From: JAMHWF01 sp048500255 | GTDB taxonomy: Bacteria; Pseudomonadota; Gammaproteobacteria; Burkholderiales; Burkholderiaceae_C | Reading direction: 5' to 3' | Length of the DNA stretch: 64,000 nucleotides | Assembly: GCA_048500255.1 (NCBI GenBank) | Contig: JASNYH010000003.1 | Span: 124,001 to 188,000, forward strand | The notes under the pieces: model-generated | The model's database searches: none | What the model saw: the letters and a program-made list of their open reading frames with translations, nothing else | Told to the model about the DNA's origin: nothing | Position numbers and translations under genes: made by a program | Shown: positions 8,467 through 16,367 of the stretch, piece after piece | Layout: each line of letters opens with the position of its first letter | How positions within the stretch are numbered: the stretch's first letter is position 1

Positions 8467-9143
8467 GCGCGAATGAAGACCAGCGGCCGGAGGGCTTTCG
8501 CCGCGTCGCCGCCGCGCTGGCCGAGTTCGGCCGCCACGTCGAGCCGGTGTGGCTGCAGGTCGCGGCGCGCACGGCGCAGGAGGCGGCCGACGCGCTCGGC
8601 GTCGCCGTCGGCCAGATCGCCAAGAGCATCGTGTTTCGCGGCCCCGGCGAGCGCGCCGTGCTCGTCGTCGCATCGGGCGACCGACGCGTCGACGAGGCCA
8701 AGGTCGCCGCGCGCGTCGGCCCGCTGGCACGCGCCGACGCCGCCTACGTGCGCGAGCGCACCGGCTTCGCGATCGGCGGCGTCGCGCCGCTCGGCCACGC
8801 CGAGCCGCCCGTGATGCTGATCGACCGCGAGCTGTGCCGGTTCGACGAGGTGTGGGCCGCGGCCGGCCATCCCAACGGCGTGTTCGCCGTGCGCCCGGCC
8901 GAGCTGGCGCGCATGACGGCGGCGCCGCTCGTCGACGTGGCGCAGGGCGCGCCGACACCGGCGCTGATCGCGCCGTCGCCGTGCAGCGGTGTCTGCCGGG
9001 TCGACGCGGCGGTCGGCCTGTGCCCGGGCTGCGCGCGCACGCTCGACGAGATCGCCGCCTGGCCCGCGCTCGACGACGCCGCGCGTTGGGACGTGTGGGA
9101 CCGCATCGCCGCGCGCCGGCTCGACGAGGAGCCTGCGCGATGA
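8463..9143 (+). CDS. YbaK/ProX-type aminoacyl-tRNA deacylase fused to a DUF1289 domain
   Basis: A single frame of 226 residues holds two domains. Residues about 20-155 match the YbaK/EbsC editing fold (VGQIAKSIVFRG, VLVVASGDRRVD, GHPNGVFAVRP). Residues about 175-225 match DUF1289, with four cysteines in SPCSGVCRVD and LCPGCARTLDEIAAW. YbaK proteins hydrolyse mischarged tRNA or related aminoacyl substrates. DUF1289 is a small probable metal-binding domain of unknown role. The start is set at a TTG overlapping the mvaB stop (TTGA); no ATG is available. The next gene starts by ATGA overlap. Confidence 0.8.
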   Translation: MSANEDQRPEGFRRVAAALAEFGRHVEPVWLQVAARTAQEAADALGVAVGQIAKSIVFRGPGERAVLVVASGDRRVDEAKVAARVGPLARADAAYVRERTGFAIGGVAPLGHAEPPVMLIDRELCRFDEVWAAAGHPNGVFAVRPAELARMTAAPLVDVAQGAPTPALIAPSPCSGVCRVDAAVGLCPGCARTLDEIAAWPALDDAARWDVWDRIAARRLDEEPAR

Positions 9144-9781
9144 AGCACCTGACGTTCTGGCTCGACGTCGTGTCGCCCTATGCCTGCCTCGCGTTCGAGC
9201 GGTTGCCCGACGCGCTGGTCGGCGTGTCGTACGAAGTGACGTACCGCCCGGTGCTGTTCGCCGCCATGCTGCGCCACTGGGACCACAAGGGCCCGGCGGA
9301 GATCGGCCCGAAGCGCGCCTGGACGTACCGCCACGTGCAGTGGTTGGCGCGCCATCACGGCATCGCGCTCGAGCTGCCGGCGGTGCACCCCTTCAACCCA
9401 CTGCCGCTGCTACGCCTGGCCTGGGCCTGCGCGCCCGACGGCGGCACGCCCAACCGCCACGTCTGCGAGACGCTGCTGCGCCACGTCTGGCAGGGCGGCG
9501 CGGCGGCCGACGACGCGGCGCGGCTGGCGGCGCTCGAGGCCGCGCTCGCGCCGCAGCGCGACCCGCGCAGCGACGCCGTGAAGGACGCGCTGCGCGCCGC
9601 CACCGACGAAGCCATCGCGCGCGGTGTCTTCGGCGTGCCGACGATCGAGGCCGACGGCCGGCTCTACTGGGGTGTCGACGCGCTGCCGATGCTCGCCGAC
9701 GCGCTCGGCGCCGGGCCGTCGCTCGACGCCGGGACCTGGGACGCGGCGGCCGCGCATCCCGCGGCCCACCGCAAACTCTGA
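9140..9781 (+). CDS. 2-hydroxychromene-2-carboxylate isomerase family protein (second copy)
   Basis: A 213-residue DsbA-fold protein with FWLDVVSPYACLAFERL at the N-terminus and GVFGVPTIEADGRLYWGVDAL near residue 160. It belongs to the same family as the protein at 728 but is clearly divergent from it, so this is not a recent duplication. Active-site Ser-Pro-Tyr again replaces CxxC. It overlaps the YbaK-DUF1289 gene by 4 bases and is followed after 5 bases by the SDR gene, so the three probably form one transcript continuing from mvaB. The substrate is not predictable; a role in CoA-thioester or glutathione chemistry would be a guess. Confidence 0.83.
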   Translation: MKHLTFWLDVVSPYACLAFERLPDALVGVSYEVTYRPVLFAAMLRHWDHKGPAEIGPKRAWTYRHVQWLARHHGIALELPAVHPFNPLPLLRLAWACAPDGGTPNRHVCETLLRHVWQGGAAADDAARLAALEAALAPQRDPRSDAVKDALRAATDEAIARGVFGVPTIEADGRLYWGVDALPMLADALGAGPSLDAGTWDAAAAHPAAHRKL

Positions 9782-9786
9782 CGACG

Positions 9787-10578
9787 ATGACGACGACCTC
9801 GAAGGACAGGACGCCCCACGACCGCATCGCCCTCGTGACGGGCGCCGGCTCGGGCATCGGCCGCGCCGCCGCGCATGCGCTGATCGCCGACGGCTGGCGC
9901 GTCGCATTCGCCGGCCGCCGGCCCGACGCGCTGGCACGCGCCATCGCCGACGCCGGCGACCCCTGGGGCGACATTGCCCGGCGCACGCTCGCCGTGCCGA
10001 CCGACGTAACGCAGCCCGCCGCCGTGGGCGCGCTGTTCGATGCGATCCGCGCGCGCTGGGGACGGCTCGACCTGCTGTTCAACAACGCCGGCGTGTTCAC
10101 GCCCGGCGTGCCGCTCGAGGAACTGACGCTCGAGCAGTGGCGCGCCGCCGTCGACACCAACCTGACCGGGCCGTTCCTGTGCACGCAGCACGCGTTCCGG
10201 CTGATGAAGTCGCAGCAGCCCAAGGGCGGGCGCATCATCAACAACGGCTCGATCTCGGCGCACGCGCCGCGGCCCAACTCGGCGGCCTACACGTCGACCA
10301 AGCATGCCATCACGGGGCTGACGCGCGCGGCGGCGCTCGACGGCCGCGCGCACGACATCGCCGTCGGCCAGATCGACATCGGCAACGCCGTCACCGAGCT
10401 GACGGAACGCATGGCCGCCGGCATGCCGCAGGCCGACGGCAGCGTGCGCGCCGAGGCGCGCATGGACGTGCGCCATGCCGCCGACGCCATCGTGCAGATG
10501 GCCAGGCTGCCGCTCGAGGCCAACGTGCTGTTCATGACGGTGATGGCGACGAAGATGCCGTACGTCGGCCGCGGCTGA
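9787..10578 (+). CDS. short-chain dehydrogenase/reductase (SDR)
   Basis: A 263-residue classical SDR. The NAD(P)-binding motif VTGAGSGIGRAAA is near residue 17, NNAGVF follows at about 98, and the active-site Ser with YTSTKHAI lies near residue 168. The TGxxxGxG motif followed by GRRP suggests NADP(H) preference, a general rule for the family rather than a demonstrated fact. The start is the ATG at 9787, five bases after the isomerase stop. It closes the plus-strand cluster and is convergent with the molybdopterin oxidoreductase gene (6-bp gap). Confidence 0.85.
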   Translation: MTTTSKDRTPHDRIALVTGAGSGIGRAAAHALIADGWRVAFAGRRPDALARAIADAGDPWGDIARRTLAVPTDVTQPAAVGALFDAIRARWGRLDLLFNNAGVFTPGVPLEELTLEQWRAAVDTNLTGPFLCTQHAFRLMKSQQPKGGRIINNGSISAHAPRPNSAAYTSTKHAITGLTRAAALDGRAHDIAVGQIDIGNAVTELTERMAAGMPQADGSVRAEARMDVRHAADAIVQMARLPLEANVLFMTVMATKMPYVGRG

Positions 10579-10584
10579 CGCGCG

Positions 10585-12792
10585 TCACGCGCCGGCGAGC
10601 GGCGCCATCTCGATCGCGACGCCCGACAGCACGGCATTGCCCGACAGCGGATCGCGCGCGCCGTCGTCGAGCAGCGCGTTGAGATTGGCGCCGGGGCGCT
10701 CGACCGCCACCGCCATGCGCACGCCCTGCAGATCGTGGCCCCAGCCGTGCGGCAGGCTGACGACGCCGGGCGCCATCGCGTCGCTGAACTCGACGCGCGC
10801 GCGCAGCTCGCCGTGCGCGCTCGCGATGCGAGCCCAGCCGCCGTCGGCGAGGCCGAGGCGCGCCGCGTCGGCGGGGTGGACGAGCGCCGTGCAGCGCTCG
10901 GGGCCCTTGGCGAGCACCGGCAGGTTGTGCATCCAGCTGTTGCCCGAGCGCACGTCGCGGCGGCCGACGACGACCAGCGGCGGCGCCGGCGTCGCCAGGT
11001 CGGCGCGCACGCGATCGAGGTCGGCGACGAGCAGCGGCGGCGCCAGCTCGATGCGGCCCGACGGCGTGCGCAGCAGGTCGGGCACGCGCGGCGCGAGCGG
11101 CCCGAGGTCGATGCCGCCGGGCGCGGCGGCGAGTTGTTCCAGCGTCAGGGCGTACGGGCCGGTGCGCAGCGCGAGGTCGAGCCAGCGCTCGGGGCCGCGC
11201 CACACGGCCGTGGCGGCGAGCAGCGCGTCGGCGTGGTCGCCGGCGCTGCGGCGCAGATCGGCCTCGAAGCGCGCGTCGTCGAGCACCTGCGCGTCGACGT
11301 TCGCGCCGCGGCCCTCGGCGATCGCCGCCAGTCGCACGAGCGTCTGCCATTCGGGCGGCATGTCGGCGGCGCGTGGCAGCACGGGCGCGCTGTAGCGCGC
11401 GTGGTTGCGCCACGAGAACTGCGGGAAGGCGACGTCGTAGTGCGACTGCTCGAGCGGCGACGGCCCGGGCAGGATGACGTCGGCGTGGCGTGTCGTCTCG
11501 TTGACGTAGATGTCGAGGCTGACCATGAAGTCGAGCCGGTCGAGCGCGGCGGCGATGCGCGCGCCGTTGGGCGTCGACAGCACCGGGTTCGATGCCACCG
11601 TGACGAGAGCGCGCACCTGGCCCGCGCCGGGCGTCTCGATCTCTTCGGCGAGGCAGGTGATCGGCAGCTCGCCGTAGACCTCGGGCGCGCCCGACACGCG
11701 GCTCGCGTGGCGGCCGACGGCGATGCCGCGCCCGCTGCCGCCGCGGCCCGTCGCATTGGCGGCGAAGGCTGGTGCCTTGGCGAACATCGCACCGCCCGGC
11801 TCGTCGAGATGGCCGGTCAGCACGTTGAGCAGGTCGATCAGCCAGTTCGCCAGCGTGCCCCAGGCCTGGGTGCAGGTGCCGATGCGGCCGTAGACGGCGG
11901 CGCGCGGCGCGGCGGCAAGCTCGCGCGCCAGTTCGCGGATCGTCGCCGCGTCGATGCTGCAGCGCGCCGCCACCGCCTCGGGCGGGTAGGGCGCGACGGC
12001 GGCTTGCAGATCGTCGATGCCGTTGACGTGGGGCGCGAGGCGGCCGAGGCGCACGAGACCCTCGGCGAACAGCGTGTGCGCCATGCCGAGCAGCAGGAAG
12101 ACGTCGCCGCCCGGGCGGATCGGCACATGGCGATCGGCGACGGCCGCCGTCTCGGTGCGGCGCGGATCGACGACGACGAGCCGCCCGCCGCGCGCACGCA
12201 TCGCCTTGGCCTTGCCGCGGAAGTCGGGCACGGTCCACAGACTGCCGTTGCTGACCAGCGGATTGGCGCCGAGCATCAGCAGCCAGTCGCAGCGCTCGAT
12301 GTCGGGCACCGGGAACGACAGCCAGTGGCCGAACATCAGGCCGACCGACAACTGCTTGGGCATCTGGTCGAGCGTCGATGCCGAGAAGAGGTTGCGCGTG
12401 CCCAGCGCCTTGGCGAGCCGCGGCACGTAGAGCGTCAGCCCGAGCTGGTGCACGATCGGATTGCCGAGCGCCAGCGCGACGGCGTCGCGCCCGTGCCGGG
12501 CGGCGATGGGCGGCAGCCCGCGCTCGATCTCGGCGAACGCCTCGTCCCAGCCGACAGCGACGAAGCGGCCGTCGCGCTTGACGAGCGGCGTGCGCAGGCG
12601 GTCGGGGTCGTCGTGCAGGTCCTTCAGCGACGCGCCCTTGGGGCAGACGTAGCCGCGGCTGAACACGTCGGCCTCGTGGCCGCGGATGCCGATCACGCGC
12701 TGTCCCGCGGTGCGCACTTCGAGCCCGCAGCAGGCCTCGCACAGCGGGCAGATGCGGTAGGACGACTTCTCCTCGGCAGACGGCGTGGTCAT
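10585..12792 (-). CDS. molybdopterin-dependent oxidoreductase (formate dehydrogenase-like)
   Basis: A 735-residue DMSO-reductase-family protein. Cysteines 15, 18, 22 and 50 (CPLCEACC...YVCPKG) form the N-terminal 4Fe-4S site. The molybdopterin-binding domains follow, and the C-terminal molydopterin-dinucleotide domain starts near residue 610 (VGRRDVRSGNSWMHNLP). There is no Tat signal, so it is cytoplasmic. The physiological substrate is unclear: the family includes assimilatory nitrate reductase- and FdhF-like enzymes, and no partner subunit or chaperone gene adjoins it. The ATG at 12792 follows CTGGAGG. Upstream lie two inverted repeats (12823-12857). Confidence 0.87.
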   Translation of the reverse strand: MTTPSAEEKSSYRICPLCEACCGLEVRTAGQRVIGIRGHEADVFSRGYVCPKGASLKDLHDDPDRLRTPLVKRDGRFVAVGWDEAFAEIERGLPPIAARHGRDAVALALGNPIVHQLGLTLYVPRLAKALGTRNLFSASTLDQMPKQLSVGLMFGHWLSFPVPDIERCDWLLMLGANPLVSNGSLWTVPDFRGKAKAMRARGGRLVVVDPRRTETAAVADRHVPIRPGGDVFLLLGMAHTLFAEGLVRLGRLAPHVNGIDDLQAAVAPYPPEAVAARCSIDAATIRELARELAAAPRAAVYGRIGTCTQAWGTLANWLIDLLNVLTGHLDEPGGAMFAKAPAFAANATGRGGSGRGIAVGRHASRVSGAPEVYGELPITCLAEEIETPGAGQVRALVTVASNPVLSTPNGARIAAALDRLDFMVSLDIYVNETTRHADVILPGPSPLEQSHYDVAFPQFSWRNHARYSAPVLPRAADMPPEWQTLVRLAAIAEGRGANVDAQVLDDARFEADLRRSAGDHADALLAATAVWRGPERWLDLALRTGPYALTLEQLAAAPGGIDLGPLAPRVPDLLRTPSGRIELAPPLLVADLDRVRADLATPAPPLVVVGRRDVRSGNSWMHNLPVLAKGPERCTALVHPADAARLGLADGGWARIASAHGELRARVEFSDAMAPGVVSLPHGWGHDLQGVRMAVAVERPGANLNALLDDGARDPLSGNAVLSGVAIEMAPLAGA

Positions 12793-12822
12793 CGGCGGCC
12801 TCCAGGGGTGTCAGCGTGCGCG

Positions 12823-12857
12823 CATGGTACGGCCGGCACCATGACCTCACAGGTCAT
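12823..12857. promoter_or_regulatory. paired inverted repeats upstream of the molybdopterin oxidoreductase gene
   Basis: CATGGT-N9-ACCATG (12823-12843) overlaps ATGACCT-CAC-AGGTCAT (12841-12857) in the 80-bp gap between the amidotransferase stop and the oxidoreductase start. Both are perfect inverted repeats. The lack of a following T-run argues against a terminator. An operator is possible, but no regulator is adjacent. Confidence 0.35.
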
Positions 12858-12872
12858 CGAGGTGACACAGGC

Positions 12873-13673
12873 TCAGGCTCCGCCGCGTCGCGCGCGCGCC
12901 GCGGCGAGAAAGTCGCCGAGGATCGGCCGCCCGTCGAGCTGCGCCGCGTGCAGGTCGGCCAGCGCGAGGAACTCGGGGTGCCACTGCATGCCGAACACGT
13001 AGCCCGGCCCGCGCCAGCGGATCGCCTCGACGATGCCGTCGGGCACGCCCACGGCCTCGACGTCGAGGTCGCGGCCCAGCTCCTTGACGGCCTGGTGGTG
13101 GATCGAGTTGATCGTCGCCTGCGACAGCCCCGGATAGAGTGCCGCCAGCCGAGTGCCGGCGACCAGCGTGACGGCGTGCAGCTGGCGGTCGTACATCGCC
13201 GTCTCGTGGTGCGTGATCGCCGCCGGCACCTGGGTTGCGATGTCCTGGTACAGCGTGCCGCCGAGCGCGACGTTGATCAGCTGGCAGCCGCGGCAGATGC
13301 CGAGGATGGGCTTGCCGGCGGCGACGAAGGCGTTGAACAGCTCGATCTCGTAGCGGTCGCGCACGCGGTCGCCGGCCCACTCGGGCCGCAGCGGCTGCTC
13401 GCCATAGCTCTCGGGCGCGATGTCGGCGCCGCCCTGCAGCACCAGGCCGTCGAGCGCCTGGGCATAGGCGGCCAGGCTCATCTCGCCACGCTCGATCATG
13501 CCCTCGCTCTCGATCGCCGGGATCATCACGGCGAGCACGTCCTTCGACATCACCCAGTGCGCGACCGATTGTTCGAGGTAGTGCAGCGTCCTCGTGAACA
13601 CGCCGCCCAGGTCGAGCACCGGGCCGCTCGGGTGGTGGATGCGCGCCGACAGGCCGATCAGCAGCGGGGCCAT
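12873..13673 (-). CDS. gamma-glutamyl-gamma-aminobutyrate hydrolase family protein (class I glutamine amidotransferase-like)
   Basis: A 266-residue peptidase C26 protein like PuuD. The nucleophile elbow LGICRGCQLINVALGG carries Cys127. The His-Glu pair is in GMQWHPEF (His232, Glu234). The family hydrolyses gamma-glutamyl compounds, for example gamma-Glu-GABA in putrescine breakdown. No other puu genes are present, so the substrate is open. The ATG at 13673 starts the conserved sequence directly; the frame extends much further upstream only because stops are rare in this GC-rich DNA. It is divergent from the Na+/Pi transporter gene with an 88-bp gap. Confidence 0.87.
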   Translation of the reverse strand: MAPLLIGLSARIHHPSGPVLDLGGVFTRTLHYLEQSVAHWVMSKDVLAVMIPAIESEGMIERGEMSLAAYAQALDGLVLQGGADIAPESYGEQPLRPEWAGDRVRDRYEIELFNAFVAAGKPILGICRGCQLINVALGGTLYQDIATQVPAAITHHETAMYDRQLHAVTLVAGTRLAALYPGLSQATINSIHHQAVKELGRDLDVEAVGVPDGIVEAIRWRGPGYVFGMQWHPEFLALADLHAAQLDGRPILGDFLAAARARRGGA

Positions 13674-13761
13674 CGGACCATCGTCGGGCGCGCCCGACGC
13701 CGTGTCAATCGCAGGCGCCGCCGGCAATCGGCAGCGGCGCGCCGTATCATCGCCCGCACCC

Positions 13762-15432
13762 ATGCTGCACCTGCTGAACCTGCTCGCCGCGATCGCGCTG
13801 CTGGTCTGGGGCACGCACAACGTGCGCGACGGCGTGCTGCGCGTGTTCGGCGAGAACCTGCGCAACGTGCTGGCCGCGAGCTTCGGCCGGCGGCTGCCCG
13901 CCGTCGTGGCCGGCATCGGCGTCACGAGCCTGCTGCAGTCGAGCACGGCGACCTGCCTGATCGTCGCCTCGTTCGTCGGCAAGGGGCTGGTCACGACGGG
14001 TGCGGCGCTCGCCGTGATGCTCGGCGCCGACGTCGGCTCGGCGCTGATGGCCGTCGTGTTCTCGTTCGACCTGTCGTGGCTGTCGCCGTTGTTGATCTTC
14101 GTCGGCGTCGTGCTGTTCGTCGCGCGCCAGGCGGGCACCGGCGGGCGCGTCGGGCGCGTGCTGATCGGCCTCGGGCTGATCACGCTGGCGCTGCAGCTCA
14201 TCGTCGACGCGACGCGCCCGCTGACGGAGTCGCCGGCGGTGCGCGCGCTGCTCGCCGAGCTGCCCAACGAAGTGCTGCTCGACATCGTCGTCGGCGCCGT
14301 GCTGACGGTGCTGTCGTACTCGAGCCTCGCCATCGTGCTGCTGACGGCGACGCTGGCGACCGCCGGCATGCTGCCGACGACGGTGGCGCTCGGCCTCGTG
14401 ATCGGCGCCAACCTGGGCAGCGGCGTGCTGGCGGTGCTGGCAACCTCGGGCGCGTCGGCCGAGGTGCGGCGCCTGCCGCTGGGCAACCTGCTGTTCAAGG
14501 CGGTCGGCGCCATGATCGCGATTCCGCTGCTTGCGCATGCGCAGGTGCTGCTGCAGCAGTGGGTGCCTTCGGTGCATCAGCAGGTCGTGCTGTTCCACCT
14601 GGCGTTCAACGTGGCGCTGGCCTTCGTGTTCATCGGCTTCACCGGAGCGGCCGGTCGGCTGCTCGAGCGCTGGCTGGCCGCGCCGGCCGTCAGCGTGTCA
14701 CAGCGCCCGCGCCACCTCGACCGCGTCGCACTGGCGACGCCGTCGCTGGCGATCAGCTGCGCGGCGCGCGAGGCGCTGCACCAGGCCGATGTCGTCGAGA
14801 CGATGCTGCGCGGCGTGCTGCCCGTGATCCGCCACAACGACCTCGCGCTCGCCGAGCAGCTGCGCAAGATGGACGACACCGTCGACGAGCTCTACACCGC
14901 GATCAAGCTCTACCTGACGCAGATCTCGCGCGAGGCGCTCTCGGAGCGCGAGAGCCGGCGCTGGACCGACGTCGTCTCGTTCACGATCAACATGGAGCAG
15001 ATCGGCGACGCGATCGAGCGCGTGCTGCAGGACGTCGAGGACAAGAAGATCCGCAAGAACCGCTCGTTCTCCGAAGCCGGCATGACGGAGATCGTGCACC
15101 TGCACGAGCGCCTGCTCGCCAACCTGCGTCTGGGCATGAGCGTGTTCCTCGACGGCCACGTGCGCGACGCGCAGAAGCTGCTCGAGGAGAAGGCGCGCTT
15201 CCGCGACCTCGAGCACGAGTACGCGCAGCGCCACATCCAGCGCCTGCAGGCGAGCACGGCGCAGAGCATCGAGACGAGCTCGCTGCACCTCGACCTGATC
15301 AGCGAGTTGAAGCGCATCAACTCGCACATCTGCTCGATCGCCTATCCGATCCTCGAGTCGGCCGGCGCGCTCGCCAAGACGCGCATCCGCCATTCGCAGC
15401 TCGGCACGCTGTCGCCGGACGACGCGCCGTGA
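13762..15432 (+). CDS. Na+/phosphate cotransporter with C-terminal PhoU-like domain
   Basis: A 556-residue membrane protein with two Na/Pi-cotransporter repeats. The hallmark GVTSLLQSSTATCLIVASFVG occurs near residue 54, and the second-repeat equivalent SYSSLAIVLLTATLA near residue 190. Residues about 330-540 form helical PhoU-like bundles without membrane segments. The family imports or senses phosphate using the sodium gradient. The ATG at 13762 begins the first membrane segment. The stop overlaps the GTG of the next gene. A TATCAT at 13745 could be a -10 element, but no convincing -35 was seen. Confidence 0.88.
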   Translation: MLHLLNLLAAIALLVWGTHNVRDGVLRVFGENLRNVLAASFGRRLPAVVAGIGVTSLLQSSTATCLIVASFVGKGLVTTGAALAVMLGADVGSALMAVVFSFDLSWLSPLLIFVGVVLFVARQAGTGGRVGRVLIGLGLITLALQLIVDATRPLTESPAVRALLAELPNEVLLDIVVGAVLTVLSYSSLAIVLLTATLATAGMLPTTVALGLVIGANLGSGVLAVLATSGASAEVRRLPLGNLLFKAVGAMIAIPLLAHAQVLLQQWVPSVHQQVVLFHLAFNVALAFVFIGFTGAAGRLLERWLAAPAVSVSQRPRHLDRVALATPSLAISCAAREALHQADVVETMLRGVLPVIRHNDLALAEQLRKMDDTVDELYTAIKLYLTQISREALSERESRRWTDVVSFTINMEQIGDAIERVLQDVEDKKIRKNRSFSEAGMTEIVHLHERLLANLRLGMSVFLDGHVRDAQKLLEEKARFRDLEHEYAQRHIQRLQASTAQSIETSSLHLDLISELKRINSHICSIAYPILESAGALAKTRIRHSQLGTLSPDDAP

Positions 15433-16298
15433 GCCTCACCTGGCCGGTCGTCGCCGCCGTGCTCGGCGGCGCGCTGCTGCACGCGGCCTGGAACGCGCTC
15501 GTCAAGGCGAGCGCCGACAAGGCGGTCGATACGGCGCTCGTCACGGCGTCGGGCGTGATCGCGCTGCCGGTGCTGGCCGTCGTCGGCCTGCCGCCGGCGG
15601 CGGCGTGGCCCTACGTGCTGGCCTCGCTGGTCATCCACGTCGCCTACTACGGCGCGCTGGCCGCGGCCTACCACCACGGCGAGCTGAGCCAGACCTATCC
15701 CATCATGCGCGGCTGCGCGCCGCTGCTCGTCGCGCTGGCCAGCACCGGCGTCGTCGGCGAGGCGCCGAGCGCCTGGGCCTGGGCCGGCATCGCCGGCATC
15801 GCGCTGGGCGTCGGCGTCGTCGGCCTCGCGCATCCGGGGCGCGCGCTGCATCACCGCAAAGCGCTCGGCTATGCGCTGGCCAACGCCGTCGTGATCGCCG
15901 TCTACACCGTCGTCGACGGCCTCGGCGTGCGCGTCGCGACGGCGGCCGGCGGCCACGCGCTGCAATACGTGCTGCTGCTGTTCGCGCTCGACGCGCTGCC
16001 GTTCCCGCTGCTGCTGTACTGGCGGCGCAGCGCGGCCGGGCGGCTGGCGATGCTCGAGCGCGCTCGCTCGCGCTGGTGGCTGGCCACGCTCGGCGGCCTG
16101 GCGTCGCTGGCGTCGTACGCGATCGCGCTGTGGGCGATGACGCGTGCACCGGTGGCCTCCGTCGCCGCACTGCGCGAGACCTCGGTGCTGTTCGCGGCGC
16201 TGCTCGGCGCCTGGCTGTTCGGCGAGCGGCTGGGGGGCCGCCGCGCCCTCGGTACACTCGCCATCCTGGCCGGTGTGATGGCGCTGCGCGTCGGCTGA
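15429..16298 (+). CDS. EamA/DMT-family permease
   Basis: A 289-residue protein with ten predicted membrane helices in two EamA-type halves. Diagnostic features are the first helix ending in HAAWNALVKASADK, typical of this branch of the drug/metabolite superfamily, and ALRETSVLFAALLGAWLFGERL in the last third. Substrates of such exporters or importers are rarely predictable. The GTG start at 15429 overlaps the preceding stop (GTGA), so translation is coupled with the phosphate transporter gene. It ends 69 bp before nrdJ. Confidence 0.85.
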   Translation: MSLTWPVVAAVLGGALLHAAWNALVKASADKAVDTALVTASGVIALPVLAVVGLPPAAAWPYVLASLVIHVAYYGALAAAYHHGELSQTYPIMRGCAPLLVALASTGVVGEAPSAWAWAGIAGIALGVGVVGLAHPGRALHHRKALGYALANAVVIAVYTVVDGLGVRVATAAGGHALQYVLLLFALDALPFPLLLYWRRSAAGRLAMLERARSRWWLATLGGLASLASYAIALWAMTRAPVASVAALRETSVLFAALLGAWLFGERLGGRRALGTLAILAGVMALRVG

Positions 16299-16367
16299 CT
16301 GTTCGCGATCCCCACGTTGCGCACAGGTCGAAACGGCCGCGCTATGGTGCGCACAGGAGAGCAGTCG

